Positions 10,441 to 23,292 of a DNA stretch of 64,000 nucleotides are shown piece by piece. The DNA comes from Megascapheus bottae (lineage: Eukaryota; Chordata; Mammalia; Rodentia; Geomyidae), in contig JANJXV010000187.1 in NCBI GenBank assembly GCA_024803745.1, positions 1,180,501 to 1,244,500 of the forward strand. The letters run 5' to 3'. Position 1 is the first letter of the stretch; every line of letters begins with the position of its first letter. The notes beneath the pieces were generated by a model. The model was not told the origin of the DNA. It saw only the letters and a list, made by a program, of their open reading frames with translations, and did no database searches. A program made the position numbers and the translations under genes.

Positions 10441-13400
10441 AAATGGGTCAACCTGAATGAGGTTAAAATACCTCATTAAGATCATTAAGATAAAATTAAA
10501 AGTGTCAGAATACTCTATGCACATGTATGTACATGAAAAATGTGGCTTTCTGTGATTGGTTTGGGATGGCAGGGAAGGGTTTGGGATGGCAAGGAGGGAG
10601 AATAACAAAAAGGACGAGTATGCTTATGTGGACATGTCAATGTTAATGATGTCTGCAAAAAGGGACACTTTCCAGAAGAAAGTTCTATTATAAGATGCTC
10701 AAAAATGTAATTTTAAGGCCATTTGTGGAGCTGGATTCTGCATGCCAGGGGTCATCAGGACTGACATAGGTGAGAAGCTGTATGACCTCTCCACTCAGGT
10801 GTCTGCAAAGGTGTGAAGGGTGAGATAACCCAGCAGTTTAGTGTAGCAGTTTTCAAGCTGTTCTGTTTACCCAGGGGTAGCCATTTTGAGCAGAATATTA
10901 ACTAAAATAATACAGTAAGTATGATCGAGTTCCTTTTGGTCCAGAGCTACTTAAAATTAAGGGTATTTCACATCCAGAATTTTCTGGCAATGACAAGGGT
11001 GAAGAAAAATTACCAAAGGCTGAACTCAAAGAAATTAGTCTGTATTTTGCAGTTCCTATTCTCAAAGATATTGGCAGAAACATTTAATCATATGTGATCC
11101 AAAATATTTAGCTTTGGTGTTATTCACATGTTTTATTTATTATTTATATATGTTACTTACAAATTACAAGGTGTTCCTACACAGATTCTTGATACTGATA
11201 TTATAAAGGGGAAGTCTAGCATTAGGTAGGAACCTCTGTGATATCACAAAGAAGAATATACAGAAACATACTTAGTCAGATAAACAGATAGGAGTACACT
11301 CCACACATTCATCTCGGTAAATTTTCACTGAATGAGTGGCAACATTTTGAAAGAAAATATTTAGTAGAAGGTTGTTACCTACTGTCACAATTGCTACCCT
11401 CAAACACTAGATAGTAACAGCGAAGTCCAGCTACTGATTTAGACTGACTCAGACAAATTTCATACAAGTCAATTTTCCTCAACACTTCAGTGCCATACAC
11501 CACAGCAAATGTTTATACTCACAAAATTTCCATAAGTCAGTGTGTACTCTTACCTTACGCTGTGTCGTTCAGTATTTTTTTTACAAACTAAAGTATTATA
11601 GAGAGTATTTTCGCATTGTTATTATGTGTTTTACTTTAGTATTTGTGTATATTTATCATTTATACAACTGAAATTGTAGGGGAGTGTTTTGGTTTTTCAG
11701 GTGTCCACACCCCACCTGCTCATTCTCTCCCTCATATTACTAGGCAGAGGTGATATTTCAAGTAAACATGCAGAGCTTCTGTTTGCCAAGGATATTTAAA
11801 TATTTTCATGATGATAACTTTATTTGGAAGCCAATTCTTTAAAAAGCCTTTAACCAGTACTCCAGATTTCCCAGCCTAGTATGTTTTTCCAGTAATTGCA
11901 TATAAACGCATAGAGACAATTGCATGCTGATGCACTCTGACTGTTACAAGGCCTTGAGCCCAACTCTGAATTCCAAAGGTAGGTTCAGCATCACCTAAAA
12001 CATACATTGAGTTTAAGGGAAAAAAATTCCTGAAAGAAACTAAAGAAGGCTCACTACTCCCCTAACTTACAACTAAATATACACAAAACAATGGTAATAT
12101 GCCAAGTGAGAAAACCCCAAATCAACTCAGACCCGGTGATCATAAGGCCAGTGGGATGTGTGCACTGCACTGCACTGCTGGCCACGGCCACTGGGCTAGA
12201 CCTCGTCCAGGTGAGGAAGAGGCTCCTTCTGATACGCTCTCCACAACTCACACGCAAGTCATTCCATACATGAGAGCACGTCTGTTTTCTTCACAACTGT
12301 TATCTGGGAATAGAGCTATCTTCTTCCTAAAACTATTATAAAGGACTTCAAACTCCCAGAAAAAATAGAACTATTAGTGTTTTCTGGCATTTTTACATTT
12401 GTGTTATTTAAATGTAAGAAAGAAAATGTTACTTTCTATAAGAATGCCTCCTAAATATAACAAAGCAAAAGGGCTAAAGAGACCAGGCCGAGCAGGATTC
12501 ACAATCTTCCCAGGGCTAGAAGTTCAGCAATAATGTTTGCCTAGCAAGCAAATCCTAGAGCTGCCAAATAGAAAACAAGCAAAACCTTTTCCAATTGTAT
12601 TCCCTCTGAAACATTTAAAACTTCTGCCCAATGACAATCCTTCCTGAAAAGGCCTTCTGAGGTCAGAGATACTTAGAACTGTGCGGAAGTATCAAGTCAC
12701 ATGGGAACAATGCATCGATGCAGGTCTTATTACTTGTGATTAGAGTCAGATAACTAACCTCACACTATGACTTCTAATAAACATTTCTATACTATACTAT
12801 AGTATTCTTGAAAGAACTCATACTGCTTTACACAAAACATCTGCAGCTGTGAGGAGGAAAATGTCCACTGACTCACACTGGAGTTGGGGTATTTTGACAT
12901 CATTTTCAAGGTAAGCAAACAGAGAGAGGTTAAATGACATTGGAAGGTCACATGTTTCCTCTTTCTGAAGGAAGATGATGGTTGCGTTGCAAATAAAGAG
13001 AACTTCAACCAGAGAGAATTAGTGGAGCAGTCACAATTTGACCTTTCACCCTCTGACTGTAGCAAGCTATTAGAATTGTGTATATATGTCATCGTTATAC
13101 TATTGCATGAGAAATGAATTAACTAATTTCCATGCTGATACTCGTGCTGCTAGAAAATCATGCTTCCATTCAATTTTACATAAAAGTATACCAATGAATT
13201 TAGACTGTTCTACTAAATCTCATGTAATGTTAAGATTTTTATTATGTCAGGTAACTGAAACCATGTTCCCCATACTTCAGAATTTAACATATCAGAAAGC
13301 ATGGAGAAGATACACAAATGTGTAGCTAAGTTGACAAAACTCGGGTTCCTTCTGAATTACTGTTATGTTTTTACTGCTGTCCCTGTAAGTCAGCAGTGTC

Positions 13401-15238
13401 AATGAGAAGCCTACTGTGTATGAATCAATAGATAATGAGATGAGTGAAGTTTTAGGATTGGAGGCCACTAACACTAGTTCTTTGCTATAGACTTTCAATC
13501 CCAGTTACAATATAATTATACTAACCTTAATTTTCCAATGACAAATTTGAACATTTATTTGAGAATCACAAAACAGACGTTCCTCTGCTTACATGTTTCA
13601 AAATAGTACTCTTGTTGAATTTTAATGCAACCAAGACATAATTCATATCATAAAAGAGATACAAACTTGTATGAGACTTTACTTACAAGTAGTTATTTTC
13701 AGATAAATTTGTATAAGAAAGACAAGGATGTTTGTATGGCACAGAAAACATGTAAAGGGGAATTTTTAGGGATAGTTATGATTTTAACGTAGCCGAGATT
13801 ATGATGGAAATCAAGACAGTCTTTACGACCCATTTGATTGAATAGTATTGGTTAGCAAGGGTTAAGGGAGAATTTTTGGAACCAAATGTATTAAAAACTA
13901 GTTTGGAGAAAGAGAATACAATTAAATGAATATAGAAAAAAAGAGATGATATGAGTACAAAAGGTGAGAAAAATCAAAGGAAAAGCTGTCTTTTTCCTTG
14001 TTGGTATTGTTTATATCAGTTTCCCTTTGTCCTCCTCTATCAATCTTCCCTACCTGGGAGTAACAGAACCACAAAAGCAAAATGGAAAGTATCAGTGGTA
14101 AATTAGCTTTCTTAGCTAGTGATAGATGTCTCATAATCAGGAAAGAAATAGGATAGCAATACAAACAGAAACTCAAGTATTTTGTGGTATCCAAACTACT
14201 GCATATTCTAACAGGGTACTGGAACTAGAGTTAACAAGTTCTCATTTAACCTCCTCTTCATCTTTAAAAGCAGCACTCAAAAGTCTTCACAGCTTAACTT
14301 GACTTTCAAGATCATGCATTTGGGATGTATTTATCATTGTTCAGAATAGGGGAGGAAAGTGCCCAGGTAAAAGAAAGGCAATTTCGCAAAATGAATTAAA
14401 GATAATTCAAGAGAAAGGAGATTGACAAAGAAAGAAACACTTGCCACAACTGCATACATTTTACTTATTTAAGGTACAGATAATGAGATTTTATAATGAT
14501 CCATACATAAGATTACCACATAAATAATTTTATTTTCTTAAAAAATGGGAAATGCTGACCAATTCTAATAGCTGAGAGATACCAGCCAGGTTTTTGAGGA
14601 AGTTATTTAGATGGGAGGAATGATGAGTACAATAAAAGGACTCTGGATACCCCAGAACAGAAGAGCATAATAGAAGGAAATGTTTAAATAAGGAACTGTT
14701 TTAAGCAAGAGGTCATGAAGGGAATTAGCTGTTCCCACGAGTCCAGATGCTCCAAATCCACAGGAGCAATGGTAAGAATTCTATGTTTCACTGATAAGGG
14801 AATGAGGGGGATAAAAGAATTAAGCTGAAATAGACATCCTAGGAGGAACTGGTACACATGCCATGGCCATACTCCAGTTATATTTGGAAAGAAACTAAAT
14901 CAGAACAATGTAATTGGAGTTACATTTCTAAAGCAGAAAATAGATGAAAAAGTAACAAATGTATGGCTTCCTTCTGCCAAGTCCTGGGTAGAGAAGGAAA
15001 AAATCCACAACTTCTCAATACTTCGCAAAGAACCACTAGTCTTGAAAATAAGAACCAGCATCCTAGCAAAAGCAGAAAATACAGGAAACAACATCACGAG
15101 ACCGAGACGTGTCACTTACTACTCAAAGTAGTGAAAGATGCAGCAAACCTGCAGATTTTAACCATAGGGTTTTGAAATAGAACAGAAAATAGGGTGCTTG
15201 AAAAAGAACAGAAGAGGTTTACTCATCCTTCTCCTTAG
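10441..15238. other. Long AT-rich stretch without recognised genes
   Basis: I see no repeat or gene I can name. A more GC-rich patch at 12130-12240 contains open frames on both strands and a CAG|GTGAGG donor-like site, but no matching acceptor. A tandem TGCAC/TGCACTGC run is at 12157-12178. The peptides encoded at 12787-13092, 13922-14194 and 14900-15175 are not recognisable. Confidence 0.4.
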
Positions 15239-15409
15239 AGTTAAGACCAATCTCCTAGTTTGTTCCTTGGTTCTAAACAAAGTAGAAACAATCATAAGCA
15301 TCTGGATAGAACATAAAATGATCCTTGTACACTCTTCATGCAAGATAGACACCAGGAAGAAATCTTTTATTCAAGGAAGTAGGGTTTGCCCTGTTGAAGA
15401 GATAGGAGA
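15239..15409 (+). other. Possible 171-bp exon (low confidence)
   Basis: A good acceptor (CATCCTTCTCCTTAG, ending 15238) is followed by 171 bases with one open frame of 56 codons. The segment ends at GGAGA|GTGAGT. It starts and ends in phase 2, compatible with the donor phase of the 2733 exon. The peptide (starting VKTNLLVCSL) resembles nothing I know and the opposite strand is also open here, so chance is a serious alternative. Confidence 0.15.
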
Positions 15410-16259
15410 GTGAGTAGGTAGGTGCTGGAGAAGGATCTTCTGTAGAATTATGAGTCAACCCAAGAAAACTAAATTTCTGTATCATAAAATTAGCCAGCAA
15501 AACAGAAAGAACAGTTCAAAAACATGAAACTTGCTTAGCTTGATTTCTGTTTATATTGGTGAAGTACTTGCTCATTGAGGATCAATATTTCCACTGCAAA
15601 CAACAAGCAAACTTGACTAAAATATAAAATGACTTACGTCTGGAAAGCACTGGGGAGATTCCAAGGTGTTAAGAATTTGAGAACCAAGATCAAGGAGAGA
15701 GAGAAAGGATAAAAGCAAGAGACCTAAATACCAAATCACCACATGGAATGTACAAGTTCTAACATCCGAGCTGAAAATAAAATCATGGGGTAGTTGCTAA
15801 GAGATGGAGTAGGTAGATCCACTTTTAAGCTTTGTCACCAAGTTTATAAAACAAACTTTGACAGTCATAAAAGAGGACACGGGTATTTTCTGCATGATTT
15901 TACTGATGTTAAGGCTCTACTTTGCATAAAAATGTTGAAAGAAAGCAACATTTGATCGTTGGCAAGTGGCATGCAGAGATGGAGAAACTTGAGAATACAT
16001 ATACCATACTAGCAACACTCTCCTTTTTGAGAAGTGAATTTTAGAAGTGCCCTTAAGATAACAGTCCAATAAGTCACATTTTTATTAGTATTTGATATGT
16101 ATTTTTGTGTAAATACAACATATGTATGTAAATACATATGTATGTAAATACGATAAAAATTAGGCTGTATCTAGTATCGGTAACATTACTCCATTTATGA
16201 GGCAGCACTGTCATGATGTAATGACTTTCTAAAGGTCTCACCTCAACACAGCAATGAAA
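15410..16259. other. Unannotated sequence with a small tandem repeat
   Basis: No gene is seen. A 17-base unit containing 'acatatgtatgtaaata' is repeated twice at 16119-16152. Confidence 0.4.
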
Positions 16260-17300
16260 TTCCAAAAGGGTGTAGAGGAGTCATTCCACCTGCGAACATC
16301 CTGCCCTGGATCCTCCACAGTTCATGTCTAATTCATGTCTTCTGCAAACACAATATACATCCATTCTATACTCCATAGCTCCCCACATCCTCACGTATTC
16401 CAACAGCAACTCAACAGCAACTCACAGGTCCAAACTCTCAGCTAAATCAGACATAACTAGACCTAAAACATGATTCATCCTGAGGCAAATTCTGTCTAGC
16501 TAGGATGTTTTAAATCAAAGTGTTAAGGTTAAGTGCTTCTCAAACACAGTGGAAGGACATACATCAAAAAAGAAATGGACAACAGGACCCACGTAAATTC
16601 ACACAAGGAAAGCAACATTAGACCCCAAACTCTATACCAGTTCTCTGCATGTGTTCTCTATTGGACACACAGTGGTGGTTGACACCACAAAGCCTTTGGC
16701 AACCCTGCTTCTTTGGCTTTGTAAGTTCATCTATCATATATTTTTCTTCCACAAAGCTCTAAAGCAGAGAGAGACTGCAGAGAGGATGGGTTTTACTCCA
16801 TCTTCCAGGAAATTGTTCTCCATTTCCACCATAGATTGGCTAACTATACTTCCATCAGCATTCTGTCAAATTACCTAAGCACTCTTCTTAGAGGATTCAG
16901 ACTTTCTCTACAGCACCCTTCTTTCTCCCAATCCTCACCAGCACAAACCTCAATATGTTGCTAGTGACAATACCGGTTTTCTGGCCTGCTCTTCCAAATT
17001 CTTCTGGTTTTTATCCAGCTTCAAATCTGCTTCCACATGTTTAATTATTTGCTATAGTGATAGTCTCACTTTTCAATATCAATTTTCTTTTTTAGTCTGT
17101 TTTGTGATGCAGTCGCTATACCACAGACTGGGTCAATCATAATCAGTAGAAGTTTTTTTTTGTCTCACAGTTCTGGAGACTGGGAAGTCTGAGATTGAGA
17201 GACTGCATCTGGGAGGTGCTTCGTGCTATGTCTAAAAAGACAGCAGGACAAACACCAAGTATGATAGAGAGAAGAAAAAAGCTCAAAGAAATTCACCTTT
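16260..17300 (-). mobile_element. Ancient MaLR-like element (internal region plus LTR)
   Basis: From 17090 the + strand reads 'tagtctgttttgtgatgc', 'taccacagactgggtc' and 'ctcacagttctggagactgg', which is the antisense of a MaLR-type LTR. The 800 bases to its left ('gaccccaaactctataccag', 'gcctttggcaaccctgcttc', 'ctcaccagcacaaacctcaa') read like the internal part of an old LTR element in the same orientation. I am fairly sure of the LTR and unsure of the internal assignment. The open frame at 16651-16878 falls within it and is not a gene. Confidence 0.45.
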
Positions 17301-17769
17301 TTTTGAGAGACTTTTGAGAGTTAGAAAAGCCTACAAACCATAACAAATAATCTATTCTAAACATGGCAGTTGTAGCTGAACATCTTTGATATTTTCTCCA
17401 GTTTCTTACTAATTTAAAACACTTTGTAGTCTGTGAGCTGGGAGTTGTAAACCTTAAAAAGGTTGTATTATCAAACATTTAAAACAAATGTAGAAAAGTT
17501 CATATGTAAAATCTTAATAAAAAACACATAAGAGGTAGAATACTAATTTATAGGAGCTATTTCCAAAAAAGAAATAATCTATAACTAAGTTTCAAACATG
17601 ATTATGAACATAGATCACCATTTTAAAATATCTCTGGATTGAAAGAATGCCACGGTTTATAAAACTGTATTATTTCTGGTGAGATGATTTTTATGGCTAA
17701 GTAAAACAAAAGGTAAGATTTTAAGCAAAAATTTAATATCAATCAAACTGTTTTATATTATTTATTTTT
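17301..17769. other. Unannotated AT-rich sequence
   Basis: Nothing recognised; very rich in A and T. Confidence 0.4.
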
Positions 17770-18092
17770 TTCTTTTTTTATTGTAATTAATAAAAGGGTT
17801 ACATGATATTTGCCAGATAGAAGGTGCATTCATTCTCATACATTAATACCCTTTCACATGTCTTGGTACCCATTAACCTCTCCCCCACCCACCACCCACC
17901 CCCTGTCTTGGTTTTACCCCTTGCCTATCAAATTTCAAATAACCAAATATAAATAAATTCGATATATCAGATAACAAAGTGAGATACTGTAACAATATGA
18001 GTTACCCAAGGGACAGCAAAGGAGATGAAAGATAACATAGTAGATTAAGGACAACAATCATTCATTATATGGCTTTTGTTTAATTATTATAA
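17770..18092 (-). mobile_element. L1 LINE, short 3' end copy
   Basis: This is an antisense L1 3' UTR of the second subfamily ('tttgccagatagaaggtgca' and 'cacatgtcttggtaccc' on the + strand). The C-rich complement of the G tract lies at 17878-17903. It is heavily 5'-truncated, ending at 'cattatatggcttttgttt'. Confidence 0.85.
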
Positions 18093-18430
18093 TATTTATC
18101 ATCTAAGCAGAAGTGCATCTTGTGTATTGGAAACTGCAGCACCAAATTGTTGAATTATTTCTTAACGCTGCCTCTAACTTCCTTTACATAGCAGCAATAG
18201 ATTTTGTTTTGATCTTGATTTTTTTAGTGATTCAGTCCATATAGAGAATTAATAATTAATCTGGTCCTAATATCAATAGCCTGTGAAATACTAAATTAAC
18301 TGACATTCCGGATTCTTCATTACTGTTTTCCAAGTTAGCATTGATCTTTTCATGGTTGGCTATGGTGCACATTAGATATCTATAAGCAGCTCCAACAGCA
18401 ACTGGGACATTGTAGGGTGCTCAATAATGT

Positions 18431-18540
18431 TTTATTGTTTTTGGTCGTGGGACCTGAACTCTGGGTCTCGGCATTGGCCCTGAGCTCTTCAGCCCATAGC
18501 TACCACCCTACATATTGAGCCACAGCACCACTTCCTGCTC
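18431..18540 (-). mobile_element. SINE right monomer (Geo-type), solitary
   Basis: The antisense right monomer reads 'ggacctgaactctgggtctc', 'ccctgagctcttcagcccat' and 'attgagccacagcaccactt'. Similar flanks TGCTCAATAATGTTTT (18417 onward) and TGCTCAATGAATTTTT (18536 onward) look like a diverged target-site duplication. That suggests the monomer moved on its own or was 5'-truncated on insertion. Confidence 0.65.
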
Positions 18541-19278
18541 AATGAATTTTTGTTATTATTTTAGGAACCAGAATTGGCCACCACACAATAGAAAAATTAT
18601 TGCTCGCAAACATCACATTAATATATAAAAGAGAATGGCTATTAATATCTTTGAAATACATTGTGAAAATATGGCAAGAAAATAAAAAGGTAGCTTGTTA
18701 ATGATAATCACACTGATAAGACTTATTATTCCTTGTATATTCTACATATGTTCATTCAGCAGGTTTCTCATGTTGAGTACAACAGACTACATAAAGGTAA
18801 AGCAAAAAGTAATTCTTGTCCTATAGGATTTAGTCTAGAAAGAGAAATAGAAATCTTATTATACAGGTGAAATTTGTTTTTGTAGAGCTCACTGTGAAAC
18901 CAACAGTAAAAATACCTACTTAGTATGAGGATAACTATGTACATGTTAAGACTTGAAGGAAGAGTATAAGGGTAGGGCAATAATCTCTACCATGAAAGAA
19001 GAACCCCATACTTGGAGTTTGCAGTACATACAGAAATCTACATAATAGTTCAAGGTAGCTCTCAGGAACGAGAAACTACCAGAATAAATGAAGCTCATAC
19101 CACTGAGAAAATCTGAAAAAGTTCTCAGGAAATTTGTGAGACCTACATACATACACAGTTAATTATTTGAAATGTAAATATAATTGAGAATGCTATATTT
19201 ATTTTTAAATCCGTATTCCCAGTGATCACATAAGTCCTGAGTAGAAAGTATATCAGAAGAAAAATCACAATTGCAAAC
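18541..19278. other. Unannotated AT-rich sequence
   Basis: Nothing recognised. Minus-strand open frames 18768-18980 and 18946-19152 have no support. Confidence 0.4.
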
Positions 19279-19374
19279 ATGAGAAAGGGTAGTAATGTTT
19301 GTGAAGTAATATATCTTCTATCTGGCAAATATAATATAGCCCTTCTATTAATTACAATAAAAATACCTTAAAAA
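19279..19374 (+). mobile_element. L1 LINE, about 95-bp 3' stub
   Basis: This is the terminal L1 3' UTR in sense orientation: 'gagaaagggtagtaatgttt', 'tcttctatctggcaaatat', then CAATAAAAATACC and an A-rich tail. Only the last roughly 95 bases were inserted. Confidence 0.75.
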
Positions 19375-19924
19375 AGAAAATTTACATTTTCCGACAGTAT
19401 TTGTGGAGCATTATATTTCTGCTTTTGTTAGCTCCAATTTCTACAGGCAGATCTACATATGAACATTCCTGGACAGTCTTCACTTTAAAATGTTGATTCA
19501 GTACCCAAGTAATTTTAACTCCCTTAGTCCATAGGCTATGGGAGTGAAATCACAATTTCAACAAGTGCTGGAGGCCTAGGATGTATAGGTATAGGTACCA
19601 GAATATACCTAGACAGCTTTATCATATCCATGTTCCTCCATAATGCCTAATATTCTCTATGTGATCCATTCTTGTACTAGAACTATTACTCTTCAAAAAC
19701 CTCAAGGTGTTCAAGGAAGAACTGAGCTTCTTTCCCAAAAGAAATGCCAGTTCCTTAATAGCAGGGTATATACCTCAGATTATATCTTAACCTTTCACCA
19801 TTACAATTGTAATTATAATTAACTTTTGTTGAGTTTTTGTTGCAGACCCTGTTAAAAAGAGACTTAAATAAATTAGAGATCTAATTAAACTCGACAGTTC
19901 AGTAACTATTTCTTAAATGCTTTC

Positions 19925-19940
19925 CTCTCCCACATTTTTT
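19925..19940. repeat. Target-site copy 1 (left of L1)
   Basis: CTCTCCCACATTTTTT flanks the L1 at 19942. Matching copies follow at 20179 and 20377. Confidence 0.6.
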
Positions 19941-19941
19941 T

Positions 19942-20178
19942 ACATTTTAAATATATTTTTGTAATTAATAGAAGGGTTACATTATATTCACCAGATAGAA
20001 GGTGAATTACTTCACATACATTGATACCCTTTCTCATGTCTTGTTCCCCATTTCCCTCCCTCCATCCTCGCCACTCATCTTGTTTTCCCCCCTTCCCTAT
20101 CCTATTTCAAATAACCAAATAAACATATACAATATATCAGATAAAAGGTAAAATACCGTTACAATATGAGGTAACCAA
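19942..20178 (-). mobile_element. L1 LINE, short 3' end copy with target-site duplication
   Basis: This is an antisense L1 3' UTR of the first subfamily ('attcaccagatagaaggtg', 'ctcatgtcttgttcccc'). It is flanked by CTCTCCCACA(A)TTTTTT on both sides (19925 and 20179), the expected signature of target-primed insertion. Confidence 0.85.
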
Positions 20179-20192
20179 CTCTCCCACAATTT

Positions 20193-20376
20193 TTTTGCCA
20201 GTCCTGGGCTTAAGCTCAGGGCCTGAGGACTGTCCCTGGACTTTCTCAAGGCTAGAACTCTACCACTTGAGCCTCAGCACCACTCCTGGCTTTTAAGTAT
20301 ATGGTACCAAGGAATCGAACCCGGGTCTTCATGTATGCTAGTCAAGCACTCTACCGCTACGCCAAACTCCCAGTCC
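20193..20376 (-). mobile_element. IDL-Geo dimeric SINE, full length
   Basis: In antisense the right monomer comes first ('gccagtcctgggcttaagct', 'ctctaccacttgagcctcag'). It is followed by the ID-like left monomer ('ggtaccaaggaatcgaaccc', 'tgctagtcaagcactctacc'), whose CGAACCCG matches an RNA polymerase III B-box complement. It is flanked by (A)CT(CT)CCCACAATTTTT at 20178 and 20377. It was inserted into the target-site copy already bounding the L1. Confidence 0.85.
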
Positions 20377-20396
20377 ACTCCCACAATTTTTATAGT

Positions 20397-22344
20397 TAAT
20401 TTTCAACATAGCATCCAGTGAGTATCACCAATACATTTGTTCACCCTGTGTCCCACCATTTCAGTGCCCCTCTCCCTCCCCCAAATAGATAACATACATA
20501 CCAGACAAAAGGTACAGAAATCACAAGTGGTGGCAAAGGAGAAAACAGACAAACATCAAAAAGACAAAAGGCAAAAATCAAAAGGCAAACAGCAAAAACC
20601 AAAGTCTTATCTCCATCTCTTGTAGTTCATTTCTATAAATCGTATTTCTGTATGATCATATGCACATAGCTATTGAGTTTTTTGATCTAGAATGTGCCTA
20701 TAATTCTCCAAGTAAAAACATTGGAAAGTAAAAGACAAAAATTCACTAGGATATGATAAAGTATACAGGACTGTGAACACTCACACTGTAAGACCAGAGG
20801 AGGATATTATTATTCTTCTCTTCCAAAATCTCACTATATAATAAGCACTGGTATTTCTTGGCATGGTGGCTTTGAAGGCTCCTGGGCATCACCTCATTTC
20901 TATATACTTTAAAGCCAAATCAACTCTCATCTCACCTTACCCTCTCTCCTGTATTTCTAAAATAGCTGCACAAATGGGGGTTTAAAGTGTTAAAACTATG
21001 ACTGGAATTAAGAAAGGGAAACTAATGTGTGTGTCCAGTCTTAGAGATCAAGAACATGCACAAGCATTGACTTGACTCATTTAAATCTTGATGTTTTCAA
21101 GCAGTTCCTATGTTGCTCTGAGTGTCTATTAATACCGAGTACCCGCTCTGCCTCACTCAGCCTTCACATTACTACACCATTTCTTTTCCAGTTAGTTTAC
21201 CAGATCAATATAAAGTTAAAAATGCTGATGGAACTATTTGAAATGGAAGACTAGGAGACTTAAGGGGGATTATGTAGGCTCTCAGAAATGATTTGAAGAG
21301 TTAAATCTCTGTTGGCTTTAGAAAGATTTTTAAAATTGACATTCTGGCACATTGCTTCAAGGACATAACAACTTTGAAGTACAACAACCGAAATGATAAT
21401 GCTAAAAAGAAAATATCTACTCTAGGACAGCAAAAGGCTTAAGGTAATTTGTCCCAGTAATAAGTTTTAAAAACTGTACTCTCCATGATTTGGAGATACA
21501 AATGAAACTTTATTACAGAATATGGAATTCATTCTTTGCTCTGATGGGAATACTGGCCCTAGAAAGAAAAAATACAATATTGTTATAAATTTTAAAAAGT
21601 TAAAAGTAATACAATGGCAAGCCCTCAAATCTGTCCACTAAGAATAAAACTATTGATTGTATACTTACTAAATTTAATCTGAAAAGCCTCAGAAATGTTG
21701 AATTTCTCTTTTTAGGCCCAGCCTAAAAACACTTTTTCCCTTATTTGGACATTATGTTATTTAAGATGCAGTAATTTAAACAAGAGAAACACAACCCAAA
21801 TTTACTTTACATAAAGAAGAAAGTTTACAGCTCATGTCCTGGAACGACAGTAGGTTGGGATATGATTTCCCAAAAGGTCAATAATGTCTCACAGTTTTGA
21901 CAGTTTTCTCATTATCTTGCATTTCTCCTCCTTGTTCTGTTTATTCTTTGGAACCCTCTACTACACCATCCTAACAAGCTTCTAACACCAATACCCTTTG
22001 AAATAAAGACAACTGCCTCCCAAAAGTTTGATGAGAGACTCTGGAAGTTAACTTATTGCCTTATTGGGGGCAACAAGTCAAACTCAATCATTTTGATCAA
22101 ATTTTTGGTTCATATTTCTGTACTATTACATCAATGTGTGGTACTAGTTTTAAGGCATGGACCATTAGGGATATTGTTTTTTTCTATCTAAACATTTACC
22201 CATATCTATAAATTCTAATCTGCTTTGGTTGTTTTTGACAGACACAAATAAAATGACTTTCAAAATTATATTACTACTTGATTTGTAAAATGTACTATAT
22301 TATCCATCACAAAACAGTACTATATATAATCAACAGTTAACTAA
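20397..22344. other. Unannotated AT-rich sequence
   Basis: No supported gene. 21780-22080 has a few phrases reminiscent of antisense MaLR LTRs, but the match is too weak to call. Confidence 0.4.
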
Positions 22345-22590
22345 AATATGGCCAGGCACATGCTCATTCCAATAATCCTAGCTACCCAAGACGCTCACAT
22401 ATGAGGACAGGAGCTCAAAGCTAGCACGGGCAGGAAAGCCCAGGAAATTCTTATCTCCAATTTGCCACCAAGAAATCAAAGGCAGAGCTGTTATACAAGT
22501 GGCTGAGTATTAACATCAAGTGAAAAATCTAGTGGATAGCAGCCTGACATCAGTTCAAGGCCCAGATACTGGCATACATACACAAAAAGT
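22345..22590 (+). mobile_element. Dimeric SINE (B1-like plus tRNA-like), old
   Basis: The left part 'ggccaggcacatgctcattc', 'aatcctagctacccaagacg' is B1/7SL-like. The right part 'cagagctgttatacaagtgg' and 'cagttcaaggcccagatact' is a diverged tRNA-like monomer. It is the most decayed of the sense-strand dimers here. Confidence 0.6.
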
Positions 22591-23157
22591 TAATTAAAAT
22601 ATAATGAATCAATATCAAACCATGTAATCATAATTCAAACTATATTTGCTTCCCTGACTTTTCCAGATATGATGAAGTTTGAATATTCTCCACATAGTCA
22701 CACTGTTTGAGAGAGCTAATAGGCAAAGCAATATCACTGAAAACTTTTGTGCAAAAGTTTCAAGCCTAATATTAATTTATTTAAAATGTTTGAGAAAGTT
22801 TGCATAGAAAATCTAGACAAATTAAAAAAAATATTATTTGGTTTTACCCCACTTTCTCAAAACTCCTTATATTCGATAGCAGAAGAAATGGAACGGTACA
22901 GCATTAACTTATGCACATATCAGCTGTTTCTATCTTAACTAGGAAGCACTGTTTCATCTCTTATCAGACACAAAATGGATTGAAAGTTAATTGGAAAAGT
23001 ATTTCAGAAGAAAAGTGGTAGAGAAAGGTCTAATAGGTTTTTGAAGATGTAAAGATTCATATTTTTATGTTGGAAAGGATACCAAACCAGAGAAAAGTTT
23101 CTAGTTAAGAACACAGTGAATATTTTTAATGTATGAAAAACCTAGCTACAATACAGC

Positions 23158-23191
23158 AAAATAATAATAGTAATAATAATAATAATAATAA
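23158..23191 (+). repeat. (ATA)n microsatellite
   Basis: About ten AAT units with one AGT interruption. Confidence 0.9.
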
Positions 23192-23292
23192 ATCTACAGT
23201 TCCACTATACCTAGCAGGTCATGAAATATTTGTGATAAGCTTGAACAACCACTTTTTCATGAACTTAATAATTTTTTCTTTTCTTTTCTTTT

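Noticed and set aside
12054..12257. Possible minus-strand exon ending at a GTAAGT donor (12060-12065)
   Set aside because: No usable acceptor and no recognisable peptide; both strands are open, consistent with chance in a locally GC-richer patch.
13153..13249. Possible exon ending CAG|GTAACT
   Set aside because: The acceptor has a poor polypyrimidine tract, and the peptide is not recognisable.
21780..22080. Antisense MaLR LTR
   Set aside because: Only a few phrases match and their order is uncertain; not enough to call.
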